Positions 24,001-36,062 of a stretch of DNA of 64,000 nucleotides are shown piece by piece (within the stretch, counting starts at the first letter, position 1; each line of letters starts with the position of its first letter). Source of the stretch: Utricularia gibba (lineage: Eukaryota; Streptophyta; Magnoliopsida; Lamiales; Lentibulariaceae); contig NEEC01000027.1 of the NCBI GenBank assembly GCA_002189035.1, positions 372,001 to 436,000 on the forward strand, given 5' to 3'. The translations under genes and the position numbers were made by a program. Under the pieces are notes generated by a model. It worked only from the letters and a program-made list of their open reading frames with translations. It did no database searches and had not been told where the DNA came from.

Positions 24001-24677
24001 AAGTTTCCGGCGACCTCGTTGCCCCGCAGGGAAAGATACTGCAATTCCGGAAACTCCGACAGCAGCCACGCAGCGACGTTGTCACCGGAGATTGTATTGT
24101 AAGAAAGATCCAGAGTCTGTAGAGAAGATAACCCAGGGCTTCCAATAGTCTTCTCAACAACAGGGCCCAAAGCATTGTGCGACAGGTTGAGAAAGGCCAA
24201 ACCAGAGCAAACCCCAAGTGCCGAAACGTCAGTGACAGGTCCAGAAACGTCATTCCCTGCTAGATCTAACAAATTCAAGGAACTGCTACAGGGAAATCTT
24301 GATGCAGAAGAGATTACACCAGAGATTCCAGAGTTTTTCAACACAAGGGTCTCCAAGTTCCTCAGCGGAAGAAGAAAGCTCGCTACTTTAGAGAAGTCTG
24401 CGTTGAGGGGAAGATTAGAGAGGTCGATAGATGACACTCTAGAGTTCTTGCAAGAAACGCCAAAAAAATTGCAGGGAGACGCCCCCGGTTTCCAACTGGA
24501 GAAAAATCCGGTTGAGATGAGAGAATTCTTGAAAGAAATGAGCTGCTGGGACTCTCTCAAAGGGCCGTTTGCCGCCGCAAACGAACCATAGGAGACGAAG
24601 AAGAGGATAAAGACCAACAGTCGCATAGAGCAGCCACAATAGATTCCGAGTGACGCAAACAACCTCTTCTCCTTCAT
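21084..24677 (-). CDS. BRI1: Brassinosteroid receptor BRI1, LRR receptor kinase
   Basis: Single uninterrupted 1197-codon frame, as expected because BRI1 genes lack introns. Order: signal peptide in the first 35 residues or so ([17 protein letters not shown]; Met1 or Met18 could start); N-cap cysteine pair (CNFFGVSC); about 25 leucine-rich repeats interrupted near residues 600-670 by an island domain ([43 protein letters not shown]), the brassinolide pocket; C-cap (CGYPLPSC); one membrane helix near 794-818; kinase from about 880 with [12 protein letters not shown]-loop, VAIKKL lysine, HRDMKSSN catalytic loop, SDFGMARL and [13 protein letters not shown] activation segment; then a Ser-rich tail. 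The island and kinase tail favour BRI1 over BRL1/BRL3. The protein perceives brassinosteroids at the plasma membrane and pairs with BAK1. Confidence 0.95.
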   Translation of the reverse strand: MKEKRLFASLGIYCGCSMRLLVFILFFVSYGSFAAANGPLRESQQLISFKNSLISTGFFSSWKPGASPCNFFGVSCKNSRVSSIDLSNLPLNADFSKVASFLLPLRNLETLVLKNSGISGVISSASRFPCSSSLNLLDLAGNDVSGPVTDVSALGVCSGLAFLNLSHNALGPVVEKTIGSPGLSSLQTLDLSYNTISGDNVAAWLLSEFPELQYLSLRGNEVAGNLPPFNLKNINYLDLSLNNFSSEFPSFLSCPNLQHLDLSANKFYGVVGDALSACSKLSFLNLTKNHLTDVPALPGGAIQYLYLRENDFQGVFPQSLLDLCTTLVELDLSFNNFTSTVPETLAACTALEFLDISANNFSGELPINPLLKLSNLKNLVLSFNNFVGALPGSFSKMVKLETLDVSSNALSGQIPAGLCANSGNALKKLYVQNNMFTGRVPEALSNCSNLESLDLSLNYLSGAIPSSLGSLSRLKDLIIWLNQLSGEIPWEFMNLQSLENLILDFNDLTGSIPASLSNCSKLNWISLSNNFLTGEVPSSLGSLSNLAILNLGNNSLSGNIPGELGDCQSLIWLDLNSNHLNGSMPPALFKQSNIAAAFLTGKSYVYIRNDGSKHCHGAGNLLEFGGIRQESLDRISTRHPCNFTRVYRGITQLTFNHNGSMIFLDLSYNSLVGSIPKELGSMYYLSILNLGHNDLSGPIPQDLGGLKNVAILDLSYNRLNGSIPQSLKGLTLLGDIDLSNNNLSGPIPDSVPFDTFPDYRFFNNSGLCGYPLPSCTKLPGAGTAMHSKSKRREASLAGSVAIGLLFALFCIFGLVIFAMETKKRTKKKEAALEAYMENHSNSATAQSLWKLSAREALSINLATFEKPLRKLTFADLLEATNGFHNDTLIGSGGFGDVYKARLKDGNIVAIKKLIHVSSQGDREFTAEMETIGKIKHRNLVSLLGYCKVGEERLLVYEYMKYGSLEDVLHDRKRMGIKLNWAARRKIAVGAARGLAFLHHNCIPHIIHRDMKSSNVLLDENLEARVSDFGMARLMSAMDTHLSVSTLAGTPGYVPPEYYQSFRCTTKGDVYSYGVVLLELLTGRRPTDSADFGDNNLVGWVKQHAKTRISDVFDSMLLKEDLTLEIELLQHLKVAISCLDDRPWKRPTMIQVLAMFKEIQAGSGLDSASSVAANDACFSSAAGVEMSITEGNELSKQS

Positions 24678-27644
24678 ACCAACTCCAAAGACAACAACTT
24701 TTTCCCCCTTTTTTCCGCCACAAACTAACTAACACATTCATTCACCCTCGGCTCCTGTTCTTCCATTTCAATCCAACAAACTCACAGAGCACAGCTTGCT
24801 TCCAGCTCCAGACCCTGAAAAGATAGGTGGTTCAGAGAGAGAAAAAGAAGTGAGAACAACAGAGGGTCAAAACCCAGAGGCAGTGAGGTAACATGGTATA
24901 AATATTGAATTGCGGATGGATGAGGCATTGAAAGAGGGGAAGGAAGTAGACAGAGCTGCTGGTCACATGGCATGTGATACCGATCTCTCTCCATTCCCCT
25001 CCCTCTACACCATACCTTATCAATCCATTAATTTTTCTTAATGACATATACGCTATCAAAATGCTTCATCATCCAGACATGCGTAAGACAAAAATACCGT
25101 AAGCAAATATTCAGCTGAAACTGATGTTCAATACCTTCCCACCCCCCGTCTTCATTACCCACGAGACCAGGTCTCAGTTCTGGGTCGATTTTCTCGAACT
25201 CGTCAAAAGCACCCTCCTTCCAAAATTTGATCTTTGGAACACAACAGACCCAAAAATGGAACCCAGTGTGTGTAGATGGTCGCCCTACTGTGAGCAGGGA
25301 GAGCATGTACGTGGGGATCCTACGACGAAGGGGGTGCCCAAGATCAATCACTGTCTATTCTAATCAAGATTCGTCAGCCTTGCTAAGGCTAAAGTGGACT
25401 CATTCACTCCTCATTACAAGAATTGAAGGCAACTAAGATCGCATACCACGACCCTGCGCTTTCATCTCTAACCTACGCAGATTGCGTCACCTACTTCAAT
25501 CAACCTACAAATTCTTTCAATCCCAACCCTAACTCCATGTCTTTTAAATATTTTATTATCTAATTTTACATAAAAAAACTTCTTAAATTAAAACACATGT
25601 TTAATTAAGACAATAATATCTCCAAATTAACTGTCTAATTTAATTTAGGATTCCTTGATATCATCGTAATTTTTAAAAAAAAATTAATTTGCAGGTAATA
25701 GATTTCTTTTGAAGAATTATATAAAGCATATGATATTTGCAATCAAAAAATAAAAAATATTAAAACTGCGTATCTTACGTATTCAAGATAATATTTAAAT
25801 TTAATTACATAGTAATTTATTTAATAATGCGATTTTTAAAATAGGTGTTGTTGGGAAATGGTGGATGAAGTTTCCTTCTCTTGTGCAAAATGATGACCAC
25901 TCTAATTTTGTACCTCGCTCGAGTCCCTTTCGCGTATATCGCACCTAATTCTGCAATAAAAAAAGGCCGTATTTCTTAATAAAAAATTCGTATTTTATAT
26001 TCATATCGAGAACCAGAAATAATGACCTCACTCGTGGTCGGCAGTCTGCGAGGGGGCTATTTTAATCCCTTACGCCAATTCCCTTCTGCAGTATTCATTG
26101 CAAACCAACAAAAAAATAATAATTACAATTAGTAAAAATAAATAAAAACCTTTAATTTGGATAAAAGTTAAGAGTATGGATGATTTTACAGTTTTATGTT
26201 TTTTTATTTAAGATAAAATAGATTTTATATAAGATTAAGACGATTATCTATTTAATTATATCTTATGTATTATATATGATATCGATATCAAACCTTGTAC
26301 TCTATTCCTCTTTGTCCATTTAGCAACGATTAACTAAGTGTGCGTTATAATACATTTTTTAAATGATATTATTCGTTTTAGTTACTCAATCATTATAATT
26401 TTATGTTTTTTCATTTTTTAGATGAGAAGTTTTGTAAAATATTAAGTCGGTTTTTTTATTTTTAGGTGTATTATGTTAGCTTTTTCTTTTAGATAATGAT
26501 ATTTTTAAATTAATTGTTCAATTATTTTTTAATCGATTTTGGATGATTTGATTTATGTTTTTATTTCATGTTATCATGTAAAACTGATAACTAGGGGAAT
26601 TGGGATGTGAAGTTTATTTAGTGACGACTCTTGAAATGGACTGTGGAGAAGTGATTAGGATAAACGGGGAACAAAATGGGTGACTTAATTTTAATAATCA
26701 GGATGCAAATCCACATCAGGGTCGCAATTACGGAGTAAATACCCGATGGTAAACCGAGCGAGGCCAAAGGAGGGTGCAGTCCGGGAGGGGGATGAATGGT
26801 CCCTTGTGTTCCCGCCGTCTCTGACGTCCCTCTCTGCTGTGAGAATTCACTTGATTTTTTTAATTCCCCTCTGCTTCGAACGAATCATGCACGCGATTAA
26901 TGAACACCCTGGTGGATCGCATCGAGGGCGCGCCCATCTGTAGATGATCGGATTGATTAACTTGGGTTTGATTGGAGAATGCAGCCGGTTTTGAGGGTTA
27001 TTTGGCCGGGGGTTGAAAATTGAAATCCATGAATCTGTGTGGTAGATCCAGTCTTGTGATGATTTGGATTTTGGGGGAGGTGGGGTATGGGTACTGTTCA
27101 CGGGACCCTTTGGCGGTGCTGTGTTTTTCACCGATCAATCGGCAGGGACGAACAGTGACTTCACGGCGGCCTTCCCGATGCGCCACCGTACTGGGTCGCT
27201 AGAGCGCTGCTGCTGTGAATTACCTTCAGCAGTGGCCCCTTTTTTGATGCAGTTTTTTTAACCCAGAAGGCGTTTGGTTTCTGGGTTGTGAATTGACATG
27301 GCAAGGAGCTCGATTACGAGGTAAATGCACTTCAGCGAAGTCTGGATTTTGTCCCCATGGCCGGAGCTTTGGTTTGGGAGAACAGGCGTTGGGCCGCTGG
27401 GATGGTATGGCGGTTGGTTGGGGGCCTTGTTTAGTTTGCAGGGCCGGACCGGAGACCGGCCCAGTCTCCGTGCCACGTGTGTACTCGAAAGAACCCCAGC
27501 ATCTCATCTGCCTTTATCGCTGCTTTGAACGGCGAGAAAAGCTAAGCAGACTAAACGACACGGCGCCTGGAGAACAAGGCAATCTCAGAAACCGAAACCC
27601 TGCCACGAAGCGATCTACTCGGTTGGTTAGCTGGAGATTTCGCA
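24678..27644. other. Spacer upstream of BRI1 and of the 155-aa gene
   Basis: About 3 kb between divergent start codons. The BRI1 5' UTR and promoter occupy the left part; a TATA-like TATTTATA reads on the minus strand at 24897-24904, about 220 bp before the BRI1 start. From 25540 to 26600 the DNA is strongly AT-rich and unstructured. From 26740 the composition becomes GC-richer toward the plus-strand gene at 27645. No convincing coding region was found. Confidence 0.5.
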
Positions 27645-28321
27645 ATGGCGAAGAAGAGAAAATCCGACGCGGCGAGTCTGGATGAGGTGGATCGGAGTAT
27701 GTATTCCTCCTTTTGTAACGCCGCGAATTCCCTGTCGCAGCTCTACACCCATGCGATGCACCAGCAGAACCTCTCGTTTCACGCCGGGGAGCGCCACTCC
27801 TTGGTCTGTACGCAAATCGCCGATCCACGGTTTTCGTTTATTTCCTTGGATTTGTGCCCGATTTTGGCCGCATTCTCTTCGTAGTTCCAATCGTTGACTA
27901 GTCTGTTTCTCAATGCTCATCATCTCTTCCGGCTACAGGAAAAGCTTTGCAATTGGATTCTGAGAGAGCAAGAAAAAGAGGGTAGATTAACAATCGGTAG
28001 CATATTTGCTTACATACAGGTATATTCTTTCCCTGAATCTCTTCTAGGTTTGCTTCAGATTCTGTATCCATGAAATCCTGTGACAATATGCAGAACGAAC
28101 TCGATCATGGAACAGACGAAACTCCATCATCTCCAAGGACAGCCCACCCGCAGCACAATATTATGCAGCAGTTCCCTCACTCTGGGCTCTTGATCTCTTC
28201 CATTGTGTTGACCAATGAAGATCCTCTGAGAACAGGCAAAGTTGAGGGGAACCAATTCAGGGATAACAATCCCCCAATTTCGCATGACATTCCAATGGAG
28301 ATGCACGGGGATAGCCCCTGA
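27645..28321 (+). CDS. Uncharacterised 155-aa plant protein
   Basis: Three exons, 27645-27803, 27939-28019 and 28094-28321, all phase 0, encoding 155 aa. I do not recognise a characterised family. The N-terminus is basic (MAKKRKSD). The first two exons predict helices (LDEVDRSMYSSFCNAANSLS, LYTHAMHQQNLSFHAGERHS, KLCNWILREQEKEGRLTIGS) and look like the conserved core; the third exon (NELDHG...) is polar, His/Pro-rich and probably disordered. No signal peptide, membrane segment or catalytic motif is seen. The exon structure with GT/AG introns of 135 and 74 bp and continuous phase supports a real gene. Possible nuclear role from the KKRK motif is only a guess. Confidence 0.7.
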
Positions 28322-28884
28322 TGATCATGTTTCTTCTAGCTGAAACCTTGGGTTCCATTCCACACAGAATGTGCCCTGTGCCTGTAAAGTTCAGGAAGTA
28401 GATGATTAACAGCTCTTGTTCTATCGGATATCCTCCAGTATGCAACATTGCCTTGTCCTGGTTATTCAATTCTGTGTTTGAAAAATATTATTTATTAAGA
28501 ATGTGAATTATCAAATATATTATTAAAAAATAGTCTTATTTCATTTATGAATATTATTTTAGTCAAATTTCATCTTATTTTTTATTTGTAATAATCGTAT
28601 ATCATGAGGTATTGGGCTTATTTCGTTAATGGGCTTATTTCGTTAATGGGCTTATTTCGTTAATGGGCTTAACGTGTTATGAGGTATTGGGCCTAAATCG
28701 GGCTAACCATATTAAATATTACAAGAGCTACGGCCCAAAAAATGCCCTGGCATGGGCTAATTGATGGGTGACGGGGTTCAATTCGTATTTCCCACGCGCG
28801 TCGTTGCAGTGTTGATAGAGAAACCCTAATTCAATTGGAGTGGCACGCGATCCCATCCCCGGCGGGTTTTGTGCTCTGTAATCA
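28322..28884. other. Spacer with a short tandem repeat, upstream of the RBM39-like gene
   Basis: The spacer includes the 3' UTR of the 155-aa gene, an AT-rich section (28480-28600), a 17-bp tandem repeat (28614-28671) and the RBM39-like promoter with several TGGGCT/GGGCC elements typical of plant housekeeping promoters. Confidence 0.5.
28614..28671. repeat. 17-bp tandem repeat, three copies plus a part
   Basis: Unit gggcttatttcgttaat occurs perfectly at 28614-28630, 28631-28647 and 28648-28664, followed by a 7-bp partial copy. The block is bracketed by near-identical words atgaggtattgggctt (about 28605) and atgaggtattgggcct (about 28679). Each unit carries GGGCTT, part of a TGGGCT promoter element. 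Confidence 0.85.
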
Positions 28885-31800
28885 ATGGATTTCGACGAGT
28901 ATGATTATCTGGAGAAGGCTGTAGAGGAAAACAATGGGTCATCGAAGAAGGATACTCCAGAGAAGGAAAAGGATCGAGAAAGGAGCGACAAGGGCCACAG
29001 GAGAAGGGAAAGGAGTGAGGATTACGGAGCGGACGAAGAAGACAAGGAGAGAAAGAGTAGTAGCAAGAAGTCTAGGCATGAAGGGAGTGCTCGGGACAGA
29101 GAAAAGGAAAGGGAACGGGATCGTGATAGGGAGAAAAGTTCGAGTCATAGAAGCCGCGAGCGAGAGTCTGATAGAGAGAGAAGGGGCTCAAGAGATAGGG
29201 ATAGAACGAGGGATAGAGAGGAGAGGAGAGACAGAGATAGAGAAGAGAGAGAGAGGGAAAAGGAGAGAGAGAGGGAGAAGGAGAGGGAGAGAAGGAGCAG
29301 GAGCCGATCAAGACATGAACGAGAGCGAGAAAGAGAGTTGTTAAGGGAAAGAGAGCGAGATGAAAGCAGGTGATTCATTCATTTTTCCACTCTGTTTAGT
29401 TGCATGATTTATATATCTCGATTGCCTTGTCTTCCTGATTTTTTTTTGGCTGCTTCGTCTTGAGCGTGTCCTGTATGATCCTTATTACCCATTCAAACCA
29501 ATTTTTCTCGTGGAAAGACTTTGGGTTCTTAGATATTTTTTTACTACATTGTATTCAACATAGAAGTGTTTGTGGTTTGAATCATTACTGTTCTCAAAAG
29601 AGTCAAGTGCAGAAGAAAATCATGGGCAGCCTGGGTTTTAGATTTGCTTAGCTAGATTTGAGGTTACGTATCTCTGAGCAGAGATGCTGACCGGTGATAT
29701 GTTCAATTTTTAGGTTGGCAACGCGTGTGGTGAAGCCTTGTCACTTTACCAACATTTTCTTGACTTGGGAGACGAAAATGCTTTGTGTTGATAATTTTGA
29801 CTTTCCCGTGTTATTTTGAGCAGGAATTCCAATAGTGAATTTGTTGTTTGGAGCCCCAGTATAACATACTTGGAATAGGATTCACGTTGAATTCTGTTTT
29901 CTTTAGCTATATGGTATTGGGGTATGCATTGTCCAGGATGCTTGCATATTATTTATCTGTTAATGAACATTTTTCTGGTTTTAGTTAACCATATAGTTTG
30001 GAACTCGAATGAGGGTACGGGCTGGTGATCATGGGTGTGAAAGTTCACGAACCACAGGGCGTATGAGATTTGGTTTGACATCATATGCAGTCTTCTAGGG
30101 ATCTCCTAACGCTGCATTTCTTGTAGTAATTGAGATTTCTTAATCTCCTAGTTTCTTTCTGTGTATTTTTGAGTGGTTATTGCAGGAGGTTCAAGGATAG
30201 AAAGGAAGCAGTGGAACCAGAAGCTGATCCAGAAAGGGACCAGAGAACTGTTTTTGCATTCCAGGTATTAGCTTTAATACTTTCTTATGCGTATGCTGTA
30301 TTTTATTTTTAGTTGATAGTCTGATTTATTTGTTTATTTATTGTTCTTGGTTGTAGATGCCACTCAAGGCATCTGAAAGAGATGTCTTTGAGTTCTTTTC
30401 ACAAGCGGGCAAGGTAACATGTTTCTTCCATGCACTGTTTTAGCGTTTGTCCCTGTACTGCCTTACTTAGTCTGTCGTTGACAGGTGAGGGATGTGAAAC
30501 TGATAATGGATCGAAATTCTCGGCGTTCAAAAGGAGTTGGGTATGTTTTCTTGTCTCTGATTTTCTTAGTTTGACGTTTTTAATTTTCAGTTTCTTGACT
30601 TAAACTAAGGACATCATATTCTCTGGTGGCAGGTATATTGAATTTTATGATGCCATGTCAGTTCCAATGGCTATTGCTCTCTCTGGCCATCAGTTCCTTG
30701 GACAGCCTATAATGGTGAAACCTTCTGAAGCTGAAAAGAATCTTGTTCAGTCAAATGCTTCTGCCGGTGGTTCTGGAGTTACTGGGCCATATGGTGCCAC
30801 TGATCGGAAATTGTATGTTGGAAATCTACATTTCAATATGACAGAATTTCAGCTTAAGCAGGTGATGACCTTATTTTACTTTTTTTTCTTGTCCCAATGC
30901 CTTTCTCTATGTCATAATGAAAACTTCTATTGGTGCCTTTCTTTTCCAGATTTTTGAAGCATTTGGACCTGTTGAGCTTGTTCAGCTTCCGACAGATCCC
31001 GAGACAGGCCATTGCAAAGGTTTCGGGTTTGTTCAAGTCGGTATTTTCTGAACGGAGCAGTTTGCTTCGGGCTCATGCATTTAGAATTGTGCTCTCTCTA
31101 TAGTCATTTCCCTGTAAATTCTGCTGATTGTTGTTTGTCATTGCAGTTCGCACAGCTAGATCATGCTAAAGCAGCTCAAAGCTTGAATGGGAAATTGGAG
31201 ATTGCTGGTCGGACGATCAAGGTAATATATTAAGCCTGTACCTTCGTGTACTGAATTGTAGTTTCGTGCTTGAGGTTATTTCTTATTGTGATTTAAAACT
31301 TTATGTTTTGTATTTTAAAATCATAGGTTTCGTCTGTCACTGATCACGTTGGAGTGCAAGACCCAGGGACAAAAACTGCAGATTTTGATGATGATGAAGG
31401 CGGTGGTCTGGTGAGTGCATACACCTCAATCCTGTAAACAAATCGGACACTGATTTTTCTCCTAAGAGCTTCTTAGCAGTTTTAATGCCAAAAATGAACA
31501 AAAGAAAAACCTGAACTTGAAAATTTAAAATAAGTATGCCAAAAACTATTCTCGTGTTATGGGTTGTCTAGTCATCATGACCTGTTATTCATGTCTTTTC
31601 TGTTATTGCTTTTTCACCCTATGGATCCATGATACCTGCAGGCTTTAAATGCTCAGTCGAGAGCGATGCTCATGGCGAAGCTTGATCGAAGTGGTATAGC
31701 TTCAAGGTAGCCATGTTTATATTATTCATCGAAGGTATCGGTAATGTGAATACTTAGTTTTTGTTCATCGGTTTTCCAGTGTTGTTGGACCTCTCGGTGT

Positions 31801-32470
31801 GCCTGCACTTAATGGGGCTGCCGCTTCAGCCATCCCGATGCCCATCAGTCCTGCTGTTCTTCCAACGGCAGCACAGATGGTTGCCATGGCTCCAGAACCC
31901 ATTGGCACTCCAAGCGAGTGTTTACTGTTGAAGAATATGTTTGACCCAAAAACCGAGGTTGATGCTTCATCATCTGATCTAATTTCTGGGATGAAATGAA
32001 AAGCAGGTTTTAACACGTTATATCTCTGCAACATTGCAGACGGATCCCGAGTTTGATCTGGATATCAAAGAGGATGTCCAAGAGGAATGCTCCAAATACG
32101 GCAGGGTGAAACATATCCATGTCGACAAGTAAGTGTCTCCTCTCTGTGCTATGAATGTCATCCCTTCCATTCAAAGTCCCCGTTGTAAGTTTCTCACCAT
32201 TCTTCCATCAACCACGCAGAAATAGTGCTGGCTATGTTTACCTGAGGCTCGAAAGCGTCGAAGCAGCAACACGCACGCAACAAGCGATGCATAAGCGATG
32301 GTTTGCTCGCCGCTTGATCTCCGCCATATTCCTGGTAGGTTCTTTAATCACCCACCCATCTCATTATCAACTTGGTAAGAAACCAAGTTCCTTCATCTGA
32401 AAGCACTTGCCTTGTCCACGCTTGGCAGCAACCGTACGAATATGACGCCAAGTTCAAAGGCACCGCCTGA
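28885..32470 (+). CDS. RBM39/CC1-like splicing factor with RE-rich N-terminus and three RRMs
   Basis: Thirteen exons: 28885-29369, 30186-30264, 30357-30413, 30485-30540, 30633-30861, 30950-31036, 31147-31221, 31327-31410, 31642-31706, 31780-31957, 32040-32128, 32220-32334, 32429-32470, giving 546 aa in phase. Residues 1-162 are almost pure Arg/Glu/Asp/Lys/Ser repeats (RE/RS-like). RRM1 (about 182-262) is TVFAFQMPLKASERDVFEFF...KGVGYIEF; RRM2 (about 290-365) has LYVGNLHFNMTE and KGFGFVQF; the C-terminal domain (CLLLKNMFDP...GYVYLRL...RWFARRL) is a U2AF-homology motif with the Arg-X-Phe signature. RBM39/CAPER proteins act in the nucleus with U2AF and SF3b in 3' splice-site choice. The function is inferred from homology; the identification is strong. 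Confidence 0.93.
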
Positions 32471-33379
32471 CCAAAAAACAAGCATGAGGGCAGCAGGTGG
32501 TTCCTTCCTTCCTACCCAATGCTCCACATGAATTAACAGTGGGTTGTGTCCGTCTGTCTGTATTTGGATGCAAGTAGTTGTCTTTTGGGGGGATGACTGA
32601 CACTTGAGTTTTATCAGATTAGTAGTTCCTGTTCGACTGTGATTGATCCCATGGCCCCTCTATATGCAGACATCCACATTCATTCGTCATTTAAATTTGG
32701 GTTTCATGTGCATTTTGACTCATTCTTGAAACTTTCATGCCCTCAACATTGCAAGATTAAATTGGAGTTGGAGGGGCACCGTCACGTGGCATAATTGAAA
32801 GCAAGAAGCTTTAAAACGTCAGTGGCGAGTGCCCCCTTTTTGTTGGTAAGAAACCCACAAAAGCGAAAGCGACAAGCGGCGCCCACCACCTCGCCAGAAA
32901 TGGTCTCATCCACGCAGGCTCAACCGTCACCATTTACGCACGTGATAATAATGATTCTTTTCTTTTCTTTTTTTTTCCCCAACTTTACTGAATAACCTGG
33001 ACGATAATTGTTGTATTATATGCCAGACTGTAAAAGGGCAGGCACGCTAAGGTTCACTGGTGTTTTGTCTGGCGCTGGCTGGGCACCGGCTGAGCATGTG
33101 TTGCAGTATTTGTTTGAATCATCCGTTGTTGAATTGAATCAACGAGACAGAAAGATGCAGGTTCTGAGAATCCCTTCAAATATTCCTCTTTTAAGAGAAA
33201 GAAAAGGTTGAAGGAAATTGAGGGACTCCACGATAAAGCCAACAGTCCCCAGGCCACAGCAAGTAGGAGGAGGGAAAGTTCCTCCTCTGCACATCCCTAA
33301 CTTTCATGTGATTCAACCCCACCTTTGTGCATCCATAAATACCATCCTCCATCTTTCGTGTTAATGGAGAATTAGCAAA
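32471..33379. other. Spacer before the WAT1-like gene
   Basis: This holds the 3' UTR of the RBM39-like gene and the promoter of the WAT1-like gene. A TATA-like cataaata lies at 33334-33341, about 40 bp before the ATG at 33380, so the leader would be very short. No other gene is seen. Confidence 0.45.
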
Positions 33380-35009
33380 ATGGAGGTTAAGAAGCAGGTT
33401 TGGGCGGCTGTTTTCCTCATCCAGATCATCTACGCCGGCTATTTCTTGCTCACGAAGCTCGCTTTCGACGTCGGGATGAACACTTTAGTGTTTGTTTTCT
33501 ACAGACAAGCTGCCGCTGCTCTCTTCTTGATCCCTTTTGCCTTCTTCTTGGAACGGTGACCCCCTCTAATATAACCTGCAGTTAGCTGTCTGCTGCTGCT
33601 GTTTGTTACTGAATAAGGAAGTAGTATGCTGATGTTTCTTGTTTTCCGTTTCAGGAAAGAAGCCCCCCTCTCTCCTTTTCCATATTCTTGAAGATCTTCA
33701 TGCTCTCTCTACTTGGGTAGGTTACAAACAAATGAAAAGGGGGTTGCTTTTCTTAACAAGGAAACAGAATCTTATTCCGCCCTGTTTCCTAATTTGTTGT
33801 GTTGCAGCATCACCGTGAGTTTGGAATTGAACGGTGTAGCCTTGATGGAAACCACTGCGTCGCTTGGAGCTGCGACCACCAATACTCTCCCGGTGATCAC
33901 CTTTTTTCTCGCCGTGCTGTTTAGGTAAATACTCGTGCGCCCTAAATTTTCTCTAGGGTTTGTCTTCAGACGTCTCTTCAGATGGACCCTAAATTTGGAA
34001 TTTGAACAGAATGGAAAAGCTGAAGCTGAAGACGAGCCCAGGGTTAATGAAGATGGGTGGAATCATTCTAAGCATAGCGGGGGCTGTGATCATTGCCTTC
34101 TACAAAGGTCCACTGCTGAAGCTGGTTTCCCATCACAGCTTCCACAGTATTCATGTCGATAGAGCAATCCCTCCTCCTAACCGGTGCTGGATCAAAGGCG
34201 TCTTCCTCATGCTTCTGTCCAACTTCACTTGGTCTCTGTGGATGATTCTCCAAGTATCTTCTTTGCATACACTTCTCTTCCTCCTATACTGCGACTGCAA
34301 AAGCAAATTAACTGGTTTTCCTTCTGATTCACTAGGGATTTGTACTGAAATCATACCCTTCCAAGCTGCTGCTGACTACCCAACAATGCTGCTTGAGCAC
34401 AGTTCAGTCCTTCGTGGTGGCCATGGCTTTCTCAAGAGACCCCTCTGAGTGGAGACTCGGTTTCAACTTTAGACTTTTATCAGTCCTCTACTCAGTAAGC
34501 CCCCCCTCCCTTTTTCTCCCCACTCCTCAATTGTCCGTTGCACACATACCTGAGCTTTTATCTTCTTCGAGCCGCGCAGGGGTCGTGGTGACCGGAGTCA
34601 CCTTTTACCTACAGTCGTGGGTGATTCAGAAGAAAGGCCCGGTTTTTCTAGCAACCACCACTCCAATGATCTTGGTTTTCACCATGATTCTCTCGGTGGC
34701 CGTCTTGGGAGAAGTTCTGAGCATGGGAAGGTGACTCCATTGTACCCATGCTGACACACTTACAACAAGTGACTGTAGATACTGAAAAACTTCCCGTATG
34801 ACAGGGTTTTGGGCGCAGTTTTGCTCGTCGGAGGCCTGTATTTTGTGCTCTGGGGAAAGATGAAAGAAGAGAAGAGAGACTTGGGGGAGATCCTGCCCAT
34901 CCGCGACGCTGAGAAAGGCAATGGAGAGGAGCTAAAGGAACAAAATGGACAGCAGAAGGTTCCTACACCTGCAACTCCCGCATCTTGCAGTTCCTCTATT
35001 AATGATTAG
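33380..35009 (+). CDS. WAT1/UMAMIT-type EamA transporter, with two apparent one-base deletions
   Basis: Seven exons: 33380-33555, about 33655-33716, 33808-33924, 34010-34253, 34336-34494, 34580-34730, 34805-35009. It would encode about 370 aa with ten hydrophobic helices and two EamA halves (WAAVFLIQIIYAGYFLLTK, GAATTNTLPVITFFLAV, GVVVTGVTFYLQSWVIQKKG), as in WAT1-related (nodulin MtN21/UMAMIT) proteins that move auxin or amino acids across plasma or vacuolar membranes. The frame is broken twice. In exon 2, a C6 run (33663-33668) sits where the family phase needs one more base; alternatively an AG 5 nt further on (acceptor at 33659) restores phase. At the exon 5 donor, TCA|GTAAGC (34492-34500) lacks one G needed for phase; without it exon 6 reads to a stop. 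Everything else is conserved, so an assembly indel is likely. Confidence 0.85.
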
Positions 35010-36062
35010 GCAAATGTGCATTAGTTGAATAAACGACGACACGTTTGTTGTAATAAGGTGGACTTGAATGTATGATACGTACCATATGTGCTTCCCTCCT
35101 TGAAAAGGAAATATAAGTTTTTTTTTTTATTGTTCTTTCCTATTCTGTAACTGGGCCGATACCGCCAGGCTCACCACTTTACTGGGCCCACGAACGAGCT
35201 GATCAGGCCCGACTATTATCATGATCTTAACCACAATCATTAATCTTGATCCCGTATTTGTAACCGTTTACTTTCTTAATTGGTAACAGGTGTTTCGATT
35301 GTGATTTTGGAAATTTTTATTTAAATTAAATTTTTTATAAAGATTTTAATTTTAAATAGATTTTAGATATTTTTTTTGAAACCATTTACAAGAATAATAT
35401 TTTACGTGGATCAAATTATATGATTCAAAAAATCAAAAAATTTAATAATAATTTAAATTTTTATAATTAGAGTTAGGCATTTTTAGTTGTTTTTTTTAAA
35501 AAAAATCTTGTTGATAAAATTTTTTTTACTTAATTCTAGACTTATTTATTTATGGAAAAAAAGGAGTAAAATAGTTTATTTTTATACCTTTTAGCTAATT
35601 CAAAATTATAATGCAAATATTTCTATGCAACTAAATTTAAGATTATCAAATTCATTATCTATCAAATATATTTTAAAATTTAAATTGATAAATTTCATTT
35701 TATTTTAAAGGGTATAACATAAAGTTTAGCTTTTTCTATTTTCATAATTTTTTCTGGGAAATTAGAATTATAATTAAGATCAATATATGTGAAGTTTGGT
35801 TATTGAAGGTGGAGATGTTCGGTCAAAGGTACGTTGAAATTGTTAACGGTCATATGGTGATTCCGAGGATATTATAGAGTGAGTGCCGGAGCATTAAGAT
35901 TGGTGGACCTGCAGGCATTTCCCCCGGTTTTGCGTGCTATAAATACTGTTCCTACATTTCTCCGCGTTCTTCTCCTGAACTCACTCCGCGTTGTCTTCTC
36001 TTGGGGCCGTGTAAAGGACAGAAGAAAGGGGAAGGGGAAGAGAAAGGATCTTTTTTCGTAGA
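35010..36062. other. AT-rich spacer
   Basis: This spans the 3' UTR of the WAT1-like gene and the promoter of the acidic protein gene. From 35280 to 35790 it is very AT-rich with many A/T homopolymers. A TATAAATA element at 35938-35945 lies 118 bp before the next ATG. Confidence 0.5.
35938..35945 (+). promoter_or_regulatory. TATA box of the acidic-protein gene
   Basis: TATAAATA in the context gtgctataaatactg, about 118 bp upstream of ATG 36063; typical plant core promoter with a leader of roughly 85-90 nt. Placement is inferred from distance only. Confidence 0.55.

Noticed and set aside
29072-29378. Ser/Leu-rich minus-strand frames of 69-79 codons
   Set aside because: They are shadows of the Arg/Glu repeat in the RBM39-like exon.
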